From JABDMH01 sp964428345 (GTDB taxonomy: Bacteria; Bacteroidota; Bacteroidia; Chitinophagales; Saprospiraceae): 64,000 nt of DNA. The notes under the pieces are model-generated. The model saw only the letters and a program-made list of their open reading frames with translations. It searched no databases and was not told where the DNA came from. Below, one piece after another: positions 44,128 to 53,681 of the stretch (position 1 is the first letter of the stretch; the number at the start of each line of letters is the position of its first letter). The position numbers and the translations under genes were made by a program. The DNA lies in contig CAYRYD010000018.1 of the NCBI GenBank assembly GCA_964428345.1, positions 33,412 to 97,411 of the forward strand. Direction: 5' to 3'.

Positions 44128-45528
44128 ATGAGTCGATTTGTTTTTCTGAGTTTATACCAGATTTGCTGGCTTCTGCCGGTGATGCCTGTACTGGGGCAAG
44201 GTACGGTTGGAGCACCAGCCCTCCCAGTCCCCTGGCTAAAGATCAGTGACGATTCCCGCTATCTGGTTACTGACAAGGGTCACCCCTTTTTCTGGCTTGG
44301 AGGTACTGCCTGGGAATTGTTGCACCGGCTCAACCGGGAAGAGGTGGTGCAATACCTTGACGACCGGGCGGAGAAAGGCTTTACGGTGATTCAAACTGTG
44401 GTTCTGGCTGAGTTGGATGGATTAAACACACCCAATGCCTACGGAGAAAGGCCATTGTTTAACAATGATCCTACCCGGATCAATGAAAAGTATTTTACCC
44501 ATGTAGACTACGTGATCGATGAGGCAGGAAAAAGAGGGATGTATATCGGTTTGTTGCCAACCTGGGGAGACAAATTTAACAAGGCAACCTGGGGTACCGG
44601 ACCTGAAATTTTTACACCCGACAATGCTTTGATTTACGGAAGACTCCTGGCGGAAAGATACCGGGATAAACCAAACCTGATCTGGATTCTGGGAGGCGAT
44701 CGCTGGCCGGCTGATGAGGAGGATTACGCAATTATCCGGGCGATGGCGCGGGGTATCCGGCAGGTGGATCAACGGCATCTGATGACTTACCATCCTGCGG
44801 GAGGCAAGAACGCTACGGACTATTTCACACCGGAAGACGACTGGTTGCAGCTCGATATGATCCAGTCTGGACATGATCGCAATGCCAGGGAATATCGTTT
44901 TGTGAACACCAGCCGGGCCAGGGAACCAGTGAGACCGGTGATCAACGGAGAGGCCCGGTATGAGGATCATCCCAATCAGTTTAAACCGGTCGAAAAAGGG
45001 TGGATGGACCAAACCGATGTACGTCAGTCGGCTTATTGGTCAATGCTGGCCGGCGCCGCTGGTTATACTTACGGTTGTCACGATATCTGGCAGATGTGGT
45101 CAGCAGAGAAGACCGCCGTAAATGGGGCCAGAACCAGCTGGAAGGTAGCACTCGATCTTCCAGGTTCCGGGCAGGTAGGTTTGATGCGGCGTCTCTTCGA
45201 GACTTTTCCCTGGCAGGCATTCGAGGAGGATCAAAGCCTGATCCTCAATGAGAATCCGGAAAACGAAGCCTATCAGATGGCAGTGGTCTCCGGTACCCGG
45301 GATGTCATGATGATTTACATCCCTGATGGTTCGAAGGTACAGGTTGATCTTTCAAAACTACGGGGCGATCAGGTTAAGGCATTCTGGTTTAATCCCAGAG
45401 ATGGGGGTAAAAAGGAGATCGGAACTTTCAAAACAAGCGACCGGCCTTTTTTTGAACCATGGTCGAAAGGATGGGGGAGCGACTTTGTTCTGGTTATCAT
45501 CACAGAGGGAGCAGACTATCATTTTTAG
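44128..45528 (+). CDS. GH140-like (DUF4038) glycoside hydrolase
   Basis: 466 residues, exported (signal ending PVMPVLGQ). The DUF4038 TIM-barrel signature is ISDDSRYLVTDKGHPFFWLG, GTAWELLHRLNREEVVQYLD, EKGFTVIQTVVLAE, IGLLPTWGDKFN and NLIWILGGDRWPAD, with an acidic late motif INGEARYEDHPNQF. The last ~90 residues (MAVVSGTRDVMMIYIPDGSK) are the small beta domain called putative collagen-binding. GH140 enzymes act on apiose in pectin; other DUF4038 members have other substrates. It precedes a DUF1080 protein and a TRAP transporter on the same strand, consistent with sugar-polymer use. Confidence 0.9.
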   Translation: MSRFVFLSLYQICWLLPVMPVLGQGTVGAPALPVPWLKISDDSRYLVTDKGHPFFWLGGTAWELLHRLNREEVVQYLDDRAEKGFTVIQTVVLAELDGLNTPNAYGERPLFNNDPTRINEKYFTHVDYVIDEAGKRGMYIGLLPTWGDKFNKATWGTGPEIFTPDNALIYGRLLAERYRDKPNLIWILGGDRWPADEEDYAIIRAMARGIRQVDQRHLMTYHPAGGKNATDYFTPEDDWLQLDMIQSGHDRNAREYRFVNTSRAREPVRPVINGEARYEDHPNQFKPVEKGWMDQTDVRQSAYWSMLAGAAGYTYGCHDIWQMWSAEKTAVNGARTSWKVALDLPGSGQVGLMRRLFETFPWQAFEEDQSLILNENPENEAYQMAVVSGTRDVMMIYIPDGSKVQVDLSKLRGDQVKAFWFNPRDGGKKEIGTFKTSDRPFFEPWSKGWGSDFVLVIITEGADYHF

Positions 45529-45657
45529 GTTATCCGGTTATCCTGATGGTCTTTCCGGATAAGTGTACCGGCCATACTCAGTATCCTTTGACATTCCGAC
45601 TCCCCTTGGGTGCTGATCAAATAATTTCTATCTTACCCATAACTAATCTGTTATCTG

Positions 45658-46365
45658 ATGTCAGGTCCCGGTATTCACCAGTTTTGCGGTTTGTTATTCT
45701 TCTTTTCCTCCTGTTTGGTTGGAGCCCAGGAGGATGGATGGAGAAGCCTGTTTGACGGTAAATCCCTGCAGGGTTGGTCGATTCATAGTGGTTATGCCAA
45801 ATACCACGTCGAAAACGGTGCAATTGTGGGTACTGCCGTACCTAACAGTCCCAATACTTTCCTCTGTACCGATGAAGAGTTCGCAGATTTTATCCTCGAG
45901 TTTGAGGTATTTCTCGACGATCCTGAGTTGAATTCAGGCGTCCAGTTTCGCAGTCAGATCGCACCGGAGGAATTAACTTTCTGGTTCAGGAACGATCAGG
46001 GACAGCCCGTAAGAAGGACGATTCCCCAAGACCGGGTTTATGGCTATCAGGTGGAGATCGCCGATGAGAGCGGTGGTGGCTCGGGAGGAGTGTATGATGA
46101 AGCACGCCGGGCGTTTATGATTTACCAGGCTTCACCGGGGTCAGCTGCTTCCAGGGCTTTTAAGAACGATCAATGGAACCGATACCGGGTAGAATGCAGG
46201 GGGATCTCCATAAAGACCTTTGTCAATGACATTCCCTGCGCTGACTTCAGTGATGCCCTGGGTTCTTCCGGCATCATTGGCCTTCAGGTTCATGGGGTGG
46301 GAGACCGGACTACTCCCTACCGGGTGCGCTGGCGCAGCATCCGGATTCAAGAATTAACGGAGTAG
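45658..46365 (+). CDS. DUF1080 (3-keto-disaccharide hydrolase) protein
   Basis: 235 residues, exported (hydrophobic leader ending SSCLVGAQ). The DUF1080 signature is GWRSLFDGKSLQGWSIHSGY, VENGAIVGTA, DFILEFEVFLDDPELNSGVQ, FRSQ, GIIGLQVHGVGDRTTPYRVR and WRSIRIQEL. The family has a concanavalin-like fold; some members hydrolyse 3-keto-glycosides. A TATCTTAC box at 45629-45636 is a plausible promoter. The TRAP binding-protein gene begins 1 bp after its stop, so it heads or joins that operon. Confidence 0.92.
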   Translation: MSGPGIHQFCGLLFFFSSCLVGAQEDGWRSLFDGKSLQGWSIHSGYAKYHVENGAIVGTAVPNSPNTFLCTDEEFADFILEFEVFLDDPELNSGVQFRSQIAPEELTFWFRNDQGQPVRRTIPQDRVYGYQVEIADESGGGSGGVYDEARRAFMIYQASPGSAASRAFKNDQWNRYRVECRGISIKTFVNDIPCADFSDALGSSGIIGLQVHGVGDRTTPYRVRWRSIRIQELTE

Positions 46366-46366
46366 A

Positions 46367-47391
46367 GTGGAGAACAGAGCGCTGATAAAGACCGGGGTTT
46401 CATTACTAATGGCCACACTGGTGGTTGCATTGGGTCTGGTTTTTTCCGGTTCTTCGAAGACCAACGGTAAGATCATTCTCCATGGAGCCAGTCAGTTCGA
46501 TCACCATCACGCCTATACCCGGGCGTTAGTGAAATTTGAAGAATTGGTCCGGGACTATTATCAGGGACCGGAGAAAATTGAGTTTGTCCTTCACGCCAAT
46601 GGTGAGCTGGGAGTAGAGAAAGATTTTTTTACCTACATGAACATTGGAGCAGTGGTTGATTATGCCATTCTGGCGCCCTCGCATGTTTCTACTTTTTCGC
46701 CGATGGCCACACTGATGGATATTCCCTTTTTATTCCGCGACGGTGATCACTATCTTAAATCACTCGATCAAGATGTCTTTAAGGAAATCAGGGATGAGTC
46801 CTGAAACGGGCAGATGTCCTGATCGCGGGTTACGGTGGGGGAGAAAAACGGCATATTTTCGGCCGGCGACCCGTACGTAATCTCAGGGAGTTGCAGGGCT
46901 TTACCATGCGGGTCATGGGCTCCCCGATCCAGAGCCGCATGTTTGCCGCCCTGGGGGCTACTCCAACGGTGATCAGCAGCGATGAGATCTACAATGCCCT
47001 CCAGACAGGGGTCATCGAGGGCGCGGAAAACTCGGCAGCGGTGATTGATCTGTTAAAATGGTATGAGGTGGCCACTGAGGTTTCCCTGACCGCTGTTTCC
47101 TATATAGTCCGGCCATTGTTTTTCAATGCCAAGCGATTTCGGTCTTTTCCGGTCGAACTGCAGGAGGCTATGCTCCGCGCTGCTCCGGAAGCTATGGCCT
47201 ACGAAAGAACCATCGAAATGGGACAGGACGACCCGGTTCTGGAAGGCCTCCGGAAATCGGGCAAGATCAATGTGCACCATTTCGAGGACCGGGCAGAAAT
47301 GCTCCGGCTGGCTGAGCCTGTAAAAAAGGCCTTTGCCGAAGAAATTGGAGCTAGCCGGATTCTGGAGGCCATCAATGCCATTGAACCATGA
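46367..47391 (+). pseudogene. dctP: TRAP substrate-binding protein, frameshifted
   Basis: Two frames together make one full DctP-type protein. The first (GTG start at 46367, 145 residues) runs from the signal through ILHGASQFDHHHAYTRALVK and MDIPFLFRDGDHYLKSLD to FKEIRDES and stops at TGA (46801-46803). The second frame resumes immediately, LKRADVLIAGYGGGEKRHIF, then GFTMRVMGSPIQSRMFAALG and EGAENSAAVIDLLKWYEV to the end. One missing base in GAGTCCTGAAACGG (about 46796-46809) explains it. It may be a true mutation that kills the transporter or an assembly error. No slippery heptamer is present. The TGA of the second frame overlaps the start of dctQ. Confidence 0.88.
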
Positions 47392-47864
47392 AGCGTTTTC
47401 TGGAAAAATATGTCCGCTTTCTAAGGTTCTTCCTGACCATTATGATGTTGCTGCTAATCATTCCGGTTTTTTTACAGATCGTTTCCCGGGTTGTCCCTTT
47501 TATTCCGCGTTACATCTGGACGGAAGAAATTGCCCGTTTTGCCTTTATCTGGATCATCATGGCAGGGGCAACCATAGCGGTGCGGGAAGGCACCCACTTT
47601 AGTGTCGATATGCTCAAAAATTACAATCTGGCTACTGAAAATATCCTAAAGCAGATCATGTTGATACTGATGCTGGTATTTGCCATCTTTTTCTTGATTG
47701 GTGGCTGGCAATTTGCAGCAACCGGGTTGATGCAACGGTCAGAGATTGCCGGATTGCCGGTGATAGCAATTTATCTGGCGTGGCCACTGGCGGGTCTTAG
47801 TTGGATCTTATTTCTGCTGGAACATCTGTACGATCATTTTGCAGCCAAAAATCCGGAGGAATAA
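47388..47864 (+). CDS. dctQ: TRAP transporter small permease
   Basis: 158 residues with four hydrophobic helices (FFLTIMMLLLIIPVFLQIV, FAFIWIIMAGATIAV, ILMLVFAIFFLIGGWQF, LAWPLAGLSWILFLLEHL) and the family's WTEEIARFAFIW motif. It overlaps the binding-protein stop by ATGA, and its TAA shares a base with the dctM ATG. It forms the membrane complex with DctM and, if repaired, the DctP protein. Confidence 0.93.
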   Translation: MKRFLEKYVRFLRFFLTIMMLLLIIPVFLQIVSRVVPFIPRYIWTEEIARFAFIWIIMAGATIAVREGTHFSVDMLKNYNLATENILKQIMLILMLVFAIFFLIGGWQFAATGLMQRSEIAGLPVIAIYLAWPLAGLSWILFLLEHLYDHFAAKNPEE

Positions 47865-49165
47865 TGGGACCAGTTGAAGTTGCATTGATCCTGATTTTAG
47901 GCTTCTTAGTGTTGGTCCTGTTGAGGGTACCAGTCTCCTTTGCTTTGGGATTATCGACTATACCGGTATTCCTTTTTCATGACCGTTTGACGATCACGCT
48001 CTTGTTTACTGAAATGTTTCAGGCCTACAATTCATTCCTATTGCTGGCAGTACCATTCTTCCTGCTGGCCGCCAATCTGATGAATGCTGCCGGGATCACC
48101 GACCGGCTGGTCAATTTTGCCAAAGCACTCATCGGTTTCCTGCCCGGTGGTCTGGGGCATGTCAATATTATGGTGAGCATGCTTTTTGCCGGAATTTCCG
48201 GCTCATCCACTGCTGATTCAGCCGGTATCGGATCCATCATGATCCCGGCGATGAAGAAAGAGGGGTACAATGCCGCTATGTCTGTGGCGATCACTGCTTG
48301 TTCGTCGGTTATGGGAGTCATCATTCCTCCCAGTGTGTTGATGATTATCTGGGGAGGTGTGATGTCGGTGTCTATTGGCGCCTTGTTTCTGGCAGGCATT
48401 CTTCCGGGTATCGCCATCGGGCTCTCGATGATGGTTACCATGTATATTTATGCCCTTCGAAAAGGATATCCCAGAACTCCTTTCCCTGCTATCAAGGAAT
48501 TTTTTTTGAGTCTGGGCAAGGCCGTGGTCCCGATGCTGACTCCGGTCATCATTGTCGGAGGGATTGCCGGTGGTTTTTTTACGGCAACCGAAGCATCGCT
48601 GGTTGCGGTGTTATATTCCATGTTTTTAGGAATGATGATGTACCAATCGGTTGACTGGAGCCAATTTTTGTCGGTCATTTATGAATCGGGCCGCTTTTCT
48701 GCAATCGCATTGTTTGCAGTGGGTACCGCATCGGCATTCGCTTTTTTACTGGCATTCTTTAAAGTGCCTGATGCGATCGTAAGTCAGTTGGCAATATTAC
48801 AAATGGGATTTGTCGGTACAGGTCTTACCATTGCGGCAGCGTTTTTACTCATCGGTATGTTTATCGACGCAATTCCGGCCATCATTATTTTGGGTACGGT
48901 CTTGTGGCCTGTAGCTCAGTCCGCCGGATTTCATCCCATTCATTTTGCCATTATTGGTGTGGTATCCCTGGCATTTGGCCTGGTAACCCCTCCCTATGGA
49001 TTGTGTCTCCTGATTACCTGTGCGCTGGGTGAGGTCAAAGTTGCGGCCGCCCTCAAATACGTCGTCATCATCCTGATTCCGATGCTATTGGTCCTGTTGC
49101 TGATCATCCTTTTGCCTCAGGTAGTCCTTTGGTTGCCCAGTGTCTTGATGCCGGAATCGTACTGA
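47864..49165 (+). CDS. dctM: TRAP transporter large permease
   Basis: 433 residues from the ATG at 47864, which overlaps the dctQ stop; the upstream open frame repeats dctQ sequence in another frame and is not used. It has about twelve membrane helices with DctM features: LLAVPFFLLAANLMNAAGIT, MLFAGISGSSTADSAGIGSI, IPPSVLMIIWGGVMSVSIGA, FLAGILPG and VSLAFGLVTPPYGLCLLITC. It is a Na+-driven uptake channel for organic acids or sugar acids; the gene context suggests a carbohydrate-derived acid. Confidence 0.95.
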   Translation: MGPVEVALILILGFLVLVLLRVPVSFALGLSTIPVFLFHDRLTITLLFTEMFQAYNSFLLLAVPFFLLAANLMNAAGITDRLVNFAKALIGFLPGGLGHVNIMVSMLFAGISGSSTADSAGIGSIMIPAMKKEGYNAAMSVAITACSSVMGVIIPPSVLMIIWGGVMSVSIGALFLAGILPGIAIGLSMMVTMYIYALRKGYPRTPFPAIKEFFLSLGKAVVPMLTPVIIVGGIAGGFFTATEASLVAVLYSMFLGMMMYQSVDWSQFLSVIYESGRFSAIALFAVGTASAFAFLLAFFKVPDAIVSQLAILQMGFVGTGLTIAAAFLLIGMFIDAIPAIIILGTVLWPVAQSAGFHPIHFAIIGVVSLAFGLVTPPYGLCLLITCALGEVKVAAALKYVVIILIPMLLVLLLIILLPQVVLWLPSVLMPESY

Positions 49166-49209
49166 ATAGGAAGGCTCAAGATCAAAACCTCCAAAGGACG
49201 CCGGTATCA

Positions 49210-50400
49210 TCAGGAAATCACTCCCAGTTTTTTCCCAACCTTACCAAAAGCCTGCACCGCTTTCTCAATATCTTCCGGTTCGTGGGCAGCTGAAATCTGT
49301 ACACGGATCCGGGCCTTACCTTTGGGCACAACCGGATAAAAGAAGCCTATCACATAAATACCTTCATCCAGCAGCAACCGTGCAAAATCCTGGGCTAGTC
49401 TGGCATCATACAACATGATCGGGGTGATTGGATGCTCTCCCGGGATGATATCAAATCCCGATTGAGTCATGGCAGTACGAAACTGACGGGTATTGCGTTC
49501 GAGTTTATCCCGGAGTTGAGTAGACGCTGATAGCATCTCCAGCACTTTGATCGATGCGCCGGCAATAGCCGGGGCCAGGGTATTGGAAAACAAATAGGGC
49601 CGGCTCTTCTGGCGGAGTATTTCCACAATTTCTCTTCTCGCTGCGGTAAAACCGCCGGAAGCCCCTCCCAGGGCTTTTCCATAGGTGCCGGTAATGATGT
49701 CCACCCGGCCCATGGCATTGCGGTATTCATGACTACCCTTTCCATGTTGGCCAATAAAACCGGTAGCGTGGCAGTCGTCGATCATGACCATCGCATCGTA
49801 TTTTTCCGCCAGATCACAGATATGCCCGATCTGGGCAATCGTTCCGTCCATACTGAATACCCCATCGGTAGCGATCATGCGTCTCCGGGCTCCGGCAGCC
49901 TGCTTCAGCTGATCTTCGAGGTCGTTCATATCGTTGGTCTTATAGCGGTATCGGGTGGCTTTACACAGGCGCACCCCATCGATGATGGATGCGTGATTCA
50001 GTTCATCTGAGACAATGGCATCTTCAGGTCCCAGAAGGGGCTCGAAAAGGCCGCCATTGGCATCAAAAGCGGCGGCATACAGAATGGCATCTTCCATTCC
50101 CAGAAACTCTGCAGTGGCCTTTTCCAGTTCTTTGTGAATGGTCTGGGTACCGCAGATAAAGCGGACAGACGATAGTCCGAAACCATAACGATCCAGGGCA
50201 GCGTGGGCTGCTGCCATTATGTCCGGGTGGGAGGAAAGCCCCAGGTAGTTATTGGCGCAGAAATTCAGGACCTCTCCGGTCTGGGTGGTTGCAATATGTG
50301 CTCCCTGCGGAGTGGTAATGATTCGTTCCTCCTTGTATAGTCCGGCTTCCCGGATTCCCTGGATCTCCGATAGTAATTCTGATTTAACCGATTGGAACAT
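49210..50400 (-). CDS. kbl: Glycine C-acetyltransferase (2-amino-3-ketobutyrate CoA ligase)
   Basis: 396 residues, full length. The alpha-oxoamine synthase hallmarks are FCANNYLGLSSHPDIMAAAH, AFDANGGLFEPLLGPEDAIV, SDELNHASIIDGVRLCK, MVMIDDCHATGFIGQHGKG and the PLP lysine in ITGTYGKALGGASGGF. It converts 2-amino-3-ketobutyrate plus CoA to glycine and acetyl-CoA. It lies 2 bp downstream of threonine dehydrogenase, together forming the threonine-to-glycine pathway. Confidence 0.96.
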   Translation of the reverse strand: MFQSVKSELLSEIQGIREAGLYKEERIITTPQGAHIATTQTGEVLNFCANNYLGLSSHPDIMAAAHAALDRYGFGLSSVRFICGTQTIHKELEKATAEFLGMEDAILYAAAFDANGGLFEPLLGPEDAIVSDELNHASIIDGVRLCKATRYRYKTNDMNDLEDQLKQAAGARRRMIATDGVFSMDGTIAQIGHICDLAEKYDAMVMIDDCHATGFIGQHGKGSHEYRNAMGRVDIITGTYGKALGGASGGFTAARREIVEILRQKSRPYLFSNTLAPAIAGASIKVLEMLSASTQLRDKLERNTRQFRTAMTQSGFDIIPGEHPITPIMLYDARLAQDFARLLLDEGIYVIGFFYPVVPKGKARIRVQISAAHEPEDIEKAVQAFGKVGKKLGVIS

Positions 50401-50402
50401 AG

Positions 50403-51350
50403 TCAGTTGGATTTATTTTGATAGTAATTCTCCAGATGTAAAATCATGTCAGCCGTCATTGTGTGCAGATCATAGGCGGGATTCCATCCCCAGTCTTCCC
50501 TGGCCCGGGTATCATCGATGGATTCTGACCAGGAGGAAGCAATGGCCTGCCGGAAATCCGGCTCATATTCGATGGTAAATCCTGGTATATGATGGCGAAT
50601 GGCATTGGCCAGTTCTGCCGGAGTAAAACTCATTCCGGTGATATTATAGCCTGCTCTCAACCGGATTTTTGATCCGGGTGCCTCCATCAATTCGGTCGTT
50701 GCCCGCATGGCATCGTCCATATACATCATGGGAAGGCGGGTATCGGGTTCGAGAAAGCAGGTGTAATGTCCGTCTTTAATCGCTGCGTGAAAAATCTCAA
50801 CGGCATAGTCGGTAGTACCCCCTCCCGGTAAACTGTCATGTCCGATGATGCCCGGATAACGAAGAGACCGGACATCGAGCCCATAACGCTGATGGTAGTA
50901 GTTACACCAATTTTCGCCCGCCAGTTTGCTCATTCCATATACGGTAGTGGGAAGGAGGGGAGCATCCTGAGGAGTATGGATTTTCGGAGTGGAAGCTCCG
51001 TGTACGGCAATGGTGCTGGGAAAAAATACTTTCTCAACCTTGAATTCACGGGCAATGTCCAGGATGCTGAGCAAACCGTTAAGGTTGACATTCCAGGTCT
51101 TGAGAGGATTCCACTCACCATTAGCTGATAAAATCGCTGCCAGATGATAGATCTCCGTGATCTGAAAATCTTCGATGATTTCCCGGATCCGCTGCACATT
51201 AAGGATGTCAAGCATCAGGAATGGATCATCGTCGTAGGAAGGCCGGACAATATCGCTGGCGATAACCTCCTCACGGCCATATTTTTTTCTGAGGGTCCGG
51301 GTCAGGATCGTGCCGATCTGTCCGTTGGCTCCGGTAACTAGGATGGACAT
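50403..51350 (-). CDS. L-threonine 3-dehydrogenase, SDR/epimerase type
   Basis: 315 residues. NAD-binding GxxGxxG in ILVTGANGQIGTILTRTL, and the catalytic YxxxK in TTVYGMSKLAGENWCNYYHQ preceded by FFPSTIAVHGAST. The C-terminal GYNITGMSFTPAELANAIRH is characteristic of the short-chain type of threonine dehydrogenase that is found with kbl in Bacteroidota, unrelated to the zinc-dependent E. coli Tdh. It oxidises L-threonine to 2-amino-3-ketobutyrate, the substrate of the next enzyme. Confidence 0.94.
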   Translation of the reverse strand: MSILVTGANGQIGTILTRTLRKKYGREEVIASDIVRPSYDDDPFLMLDILNVQRIREIIEDFQITEIYHLAAILSANGEWNPLKTWNVNLNGLLSILDIAREFKVEKVFFPSTIAVHGASTPKIHTPQDAPLLPTTVYGMSKLAGENWCNYYHQRYGLDVRSLRYPGIIGHDSLPGGGTTDYAVEIFHAAIKDGHYTCFLEPDTRLPMMYMDDAMRATTELMEAPGSKIRLRAGYNITGMSFTPAELANAIRHHIPGFTIEYEPDFRQAIASSWSESIDDTRAREDWGWNPAYDLHTMTADMILHLENYYQNKSN

Positions 51351-51462
51351 ACATTTGCGGTTCTACACTGCAAGTTGCGATATTCCCAGGTGATAGCAAA
51401 ATCCGATACCATCTCCGGTAAAGTGTACTTCCAATGCAATATCACGATCTCTGGACACTGCA

Positions 51463-51918
51463 TTAATCATCATGCAACAGGGGGATCTGGTCGAGAAACC
51501 GGTAGGTCCTAAGCTCGTAATCCATCTGGCAGCAGTAGCTGTTTTTGCCGTTGGTAACCCAGAGGAAGGGTACATTGAAGGACAAATTATAACGGGCAAT
51601 CTGATCGAAAGCATCCTGACTGATGGTTGTTTGGGGCGCTTTGCACTCCACCAGCATGAAGGGTTCCAGGTCCTTCTGGTACACCAGGATATCAAACCTG
51701 CGGGAGAGCCCGTGATAAAGTACTTTTTTCTCCACCTGAATCAACCGGGAAGAATAACCGCCATCGATCAGGTGATGTAAAACCAGCTGTCGTACTAATT
51801 CTTCCGGGGTAAACCGTACCCATTTGAGTCGAACAATATCCCAGATGAGAGCCTGATTTCCCTGCCTCTTCATGCGTAAAGCAGACTGGTACCGGAGCAG
51901 ATCGAGTTCGACCATCAT
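51463..51918 (-). CDS. Stand-alone HsdR N-terminal (PD-(D/E)xK) domain protein
   Basis: 151 residues. The fold resembles the N-terminal nuclease domain of type I restriction HsdR: KWVRFTPEELVRQLVLHHLI, VEKKVLYHGLSRRFDILVYQ (catalytic Asp), PFMLVECKAPQTTISQDAFD (E-x-K) and RYNLSFNVPFLWVTNGKNSY. No helicase, HsdM or HsdS is present nearby, and such small proteins are common in the phylum as single genes, so a restriction role is not supported. It is divergent from gldA, with the shared promoter region between. Confidence 0.88.
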   Translation of the reverse strand: MMVELDLLRYQSALRMKRQGNQALIWDIVRLKWVRFTPEELVRQLVLHHLIDGGYSSRLIQVEKKVLYHGLSRRFDILVYQKDLEPFMLVECKAPQTTISQDAFDQIARYNLSFNVPFLWVTNGKNSYCCQMDYELRTYRFLDQIPLLHDD

Positions 51919-51920
51919 AC

Positions 51921-51953
51921 AATTGCATTATCGTCTGCAAATAACTAAATTTG
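51921..51953 (+). promoter_or_regulatory. Promoter of the gld ABC transporter operon
   Basis: AATTG (51921-51925), 20 bp, then TAAATTTG (51946-51953), a full TAnnTTTG -7 box. It lies in the divergent intergene, about 70 bp before the gldA ATG at 52025. Confidence 0.6.
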
Positions 51954-52024
51954 CGCCCGTCTTTTAGAACCCCTTAAATGGGAATCCTCCTGTCAGGTGG
52001 AATAAACTAAACTAAAAACTGGAG

Positions 52025-52948
52025 ATGGACATAGTAATTGATCATTTATCAAAAAGTTATGGCTTTCAGAAAGCAGTAGATGACATTTCATTTACGGTAA
52101 AAACCGGCGAAATTCTGGGATTTCTCGGTCCCAATGGTGCTGGTAAAACCACGACGATGAAAATGATCACCGGCTATCTGGACATCGAGGAAGGCGATAT
52201 CACGATGAACGGAAAATCCCTTAGACAGCACGATATGAAACAAAATATCGGCTATTTACCGGAACACAACCCGCTTTACCTGGAGATGCCGGTAGTCGAT
52301 TACCTTAAGTTTTGTGCTGCTCTTCAACAAGTGCCGGCTTCGCAGATTGATCAGCAAATCCGGAAAATGGTGAGACTCACTGGCCTGGATGTGGAAAAAC
52401 ACAAGAAAATCGGAGAACTATCAAAGGGATTCCGGCAGCGGGTAGGCCTGGCTCAGGCAATGATTCACGATCCGGAAGTTTTAATCCTTGATGAGCCAAC
52501 GACCGGTCTTGACCCCAATCAGATCGTGGAGATCAGGGAACTGATCCGCAAGATGGGTAAAGAGAAAACGGTGATCCTCAGTACCCATATATTACCGGAG
52601 GTTGAAGCGACCTGTGACCGGATCCTCATTATCAATAAGGGGAAGATCGTGGCTGATGGTACCGCCGATACCCTGCGAAAACAAGCGCAGGGCCATCAGG
52701 TACTGAGAGTGAAGATCATGGCACCTCACTATGAGGAAGTGTACGATCACCTCAGAAAATTGCGCTCGGTTTCTGCCGTTGATATCCTTGACCGGACAAA
52801 AAACCAGTTTGAAATTCAAAGTGTTGCTAACCAGACGAGCAATGAAAACGTGTTTAAACTTTGTGTGGAAAAAGGTTGGATCCTTACCGAAATGATACCA
52901 TTTGAAACCAAACTCGAAGATATTTTCCGCGAATTAACAATGAACTAA
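52025..52948 (+). CDS. gldA: Gliding-motility ABC transporter ATP-binding protein GldA
   Basis: 307 residues. Walker A GFLGPNGAGKTTTMKMI, signature LSKGFRQRVGLAQA, Walker B VLILDEPTTGLDPNQ and switch His ILSTHILPEVE. The C-terminal 80 residues are the extension seen in GldA-type proteins. It is followed at 14 bp by the permease gene gldF and then gldG, the standard arrangement in gliding Bacteroidota. It is thought to power a transporter needed for gliding in Flavobacterium; the exact cargo is unknown. Confidence 0.96.
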   Translation: MDIVIDHLSKSYGFQKAVDDISFTVKTGEILGFLGPNGAGKTTTMKMITGYLDIEEGDITMNGKSLRQHDMKQNIGYLPEHNPLYLEMPVVDYLKFCAALQQVPASQIDQQIRKMVRLTGLDVEKHKKIGELSKGFRQRVGLAQAMIHDPEVLILDEPTTGLDPNQIVEIRELIRKMGKEKTVILSTHILPEVEATCDRILIINKGKIVADGTADTLRKQAQGHQVLRVKIMAPHYEEVYDHLRKLRSVSAVDILDRTKNQFEIQSVANQTSNENVFKLCVEKGWILTEMIPFETKLEDIFRELTMN

Positions 52949-52962
52949 AAAAGTGATACATC

Positions 52963-53679
52963 ATGAGTCCAATCTGGATAATCGCCAAACGGGAATTAAA
53001 TTCTTTCTTTGATTCATTGGTAGCCTATATTATGCTGATCGCCTTTCTGGGGTTTAGCGGTTTTTTTACCTGGCTGTTTGGAAGCGATATCTTTCTGGTG
53101 AAAGAGGCCAGTTTGCAGGTGTTTTTCGGAGTAGCTTTCTGGACACTTTTTTTCTTTATACCTGCTATTACCATGCGGCAGTTGGCTGAAGAAAGAAAGA
53201 CCGGTACTATTGAAATGTTACTGACCAAATCCATCAATAACCGGCAATTGGTCGTGGGAAAGTGGCTGGCGTGTTTTCTCCTGGTGGTGATCGCCCTGGC
53301 TTTTACTATTCCCTATTATCTGACGGTTGCGTCTATCGGCGATATTGATCATGGGGCCACCATCAGCGGGTATCTGGCGCTACTGCTGATGAGTGCCGTA
53401 TATATCAGTATCGGAATATTTGCCAGTAGCATTACCAATAATCAGATTGTTGCCTTTTTACTGGCTTTACTCATCGGTATTTTCTTTCATTTTTTGTTTG
53501 GTATTCTTGCAGGGAGTACTACCGGCTGGGTCAGTGAGATACTGAATACCCTTAGCCTGAATAATCATTTTGAGTCGATCAGCAGGGGAGTCCTCGATTC
53601 GAAAGACCTGATTTATTTTATTTCCATCACATTATTTGGAATATTTCTTTCCGAATACATGATTGCAAAAAGAAAATAA
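52963..53679 (+). CDS. gldF: Gliding-motility ABC transporter permease GldF
   Basis: 238 residues with six hydrophobic helices. The N-terminal IAKRELNSFFDSLVAYIMLI and RQLAEERKTGTIEMLLTKSI are typical of ABC-2 permeases of this type. It is adjacent to gldA, and gldG starts 2 bp after its stop. Confidence 0.95.
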   Translation: MSPIWIIAKRELNSFFDSLVAYIMLIAFLGFSGFFTWLFGSDIFLVKEASLQVFFGVAFWTLFFFIPAITMRQLAEERKTGTIEMLLTKSINNRQLVVGKWLACFLLVVIALAFTIPYYLTVASIGDIDHGATISGYLALLLMSAVYISIGIFASSITNNQIVAFLLALLIGIFFHFLFGILAGSTTGWVSEILNTLSLNNHFESISRGVLDSKDLIYFISITLFGIFLSEYMIAKRK

Positions 53680-53681
53680 GT

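Noticed and set aside
46790..46815. Programmed ribosomal frameshift in dctP
   Set aside because: No slippery heptamer, no stimulatory structure and no family precedent; a simple deletion or error is more likely.
51463..51918. Restriction-modification or other defence locus
   Set aside because: Only the HsdR N-terminal fold is present, with no helicase, methylase or specificity subunit; small stand-alone copies are ordinary in this phylum.
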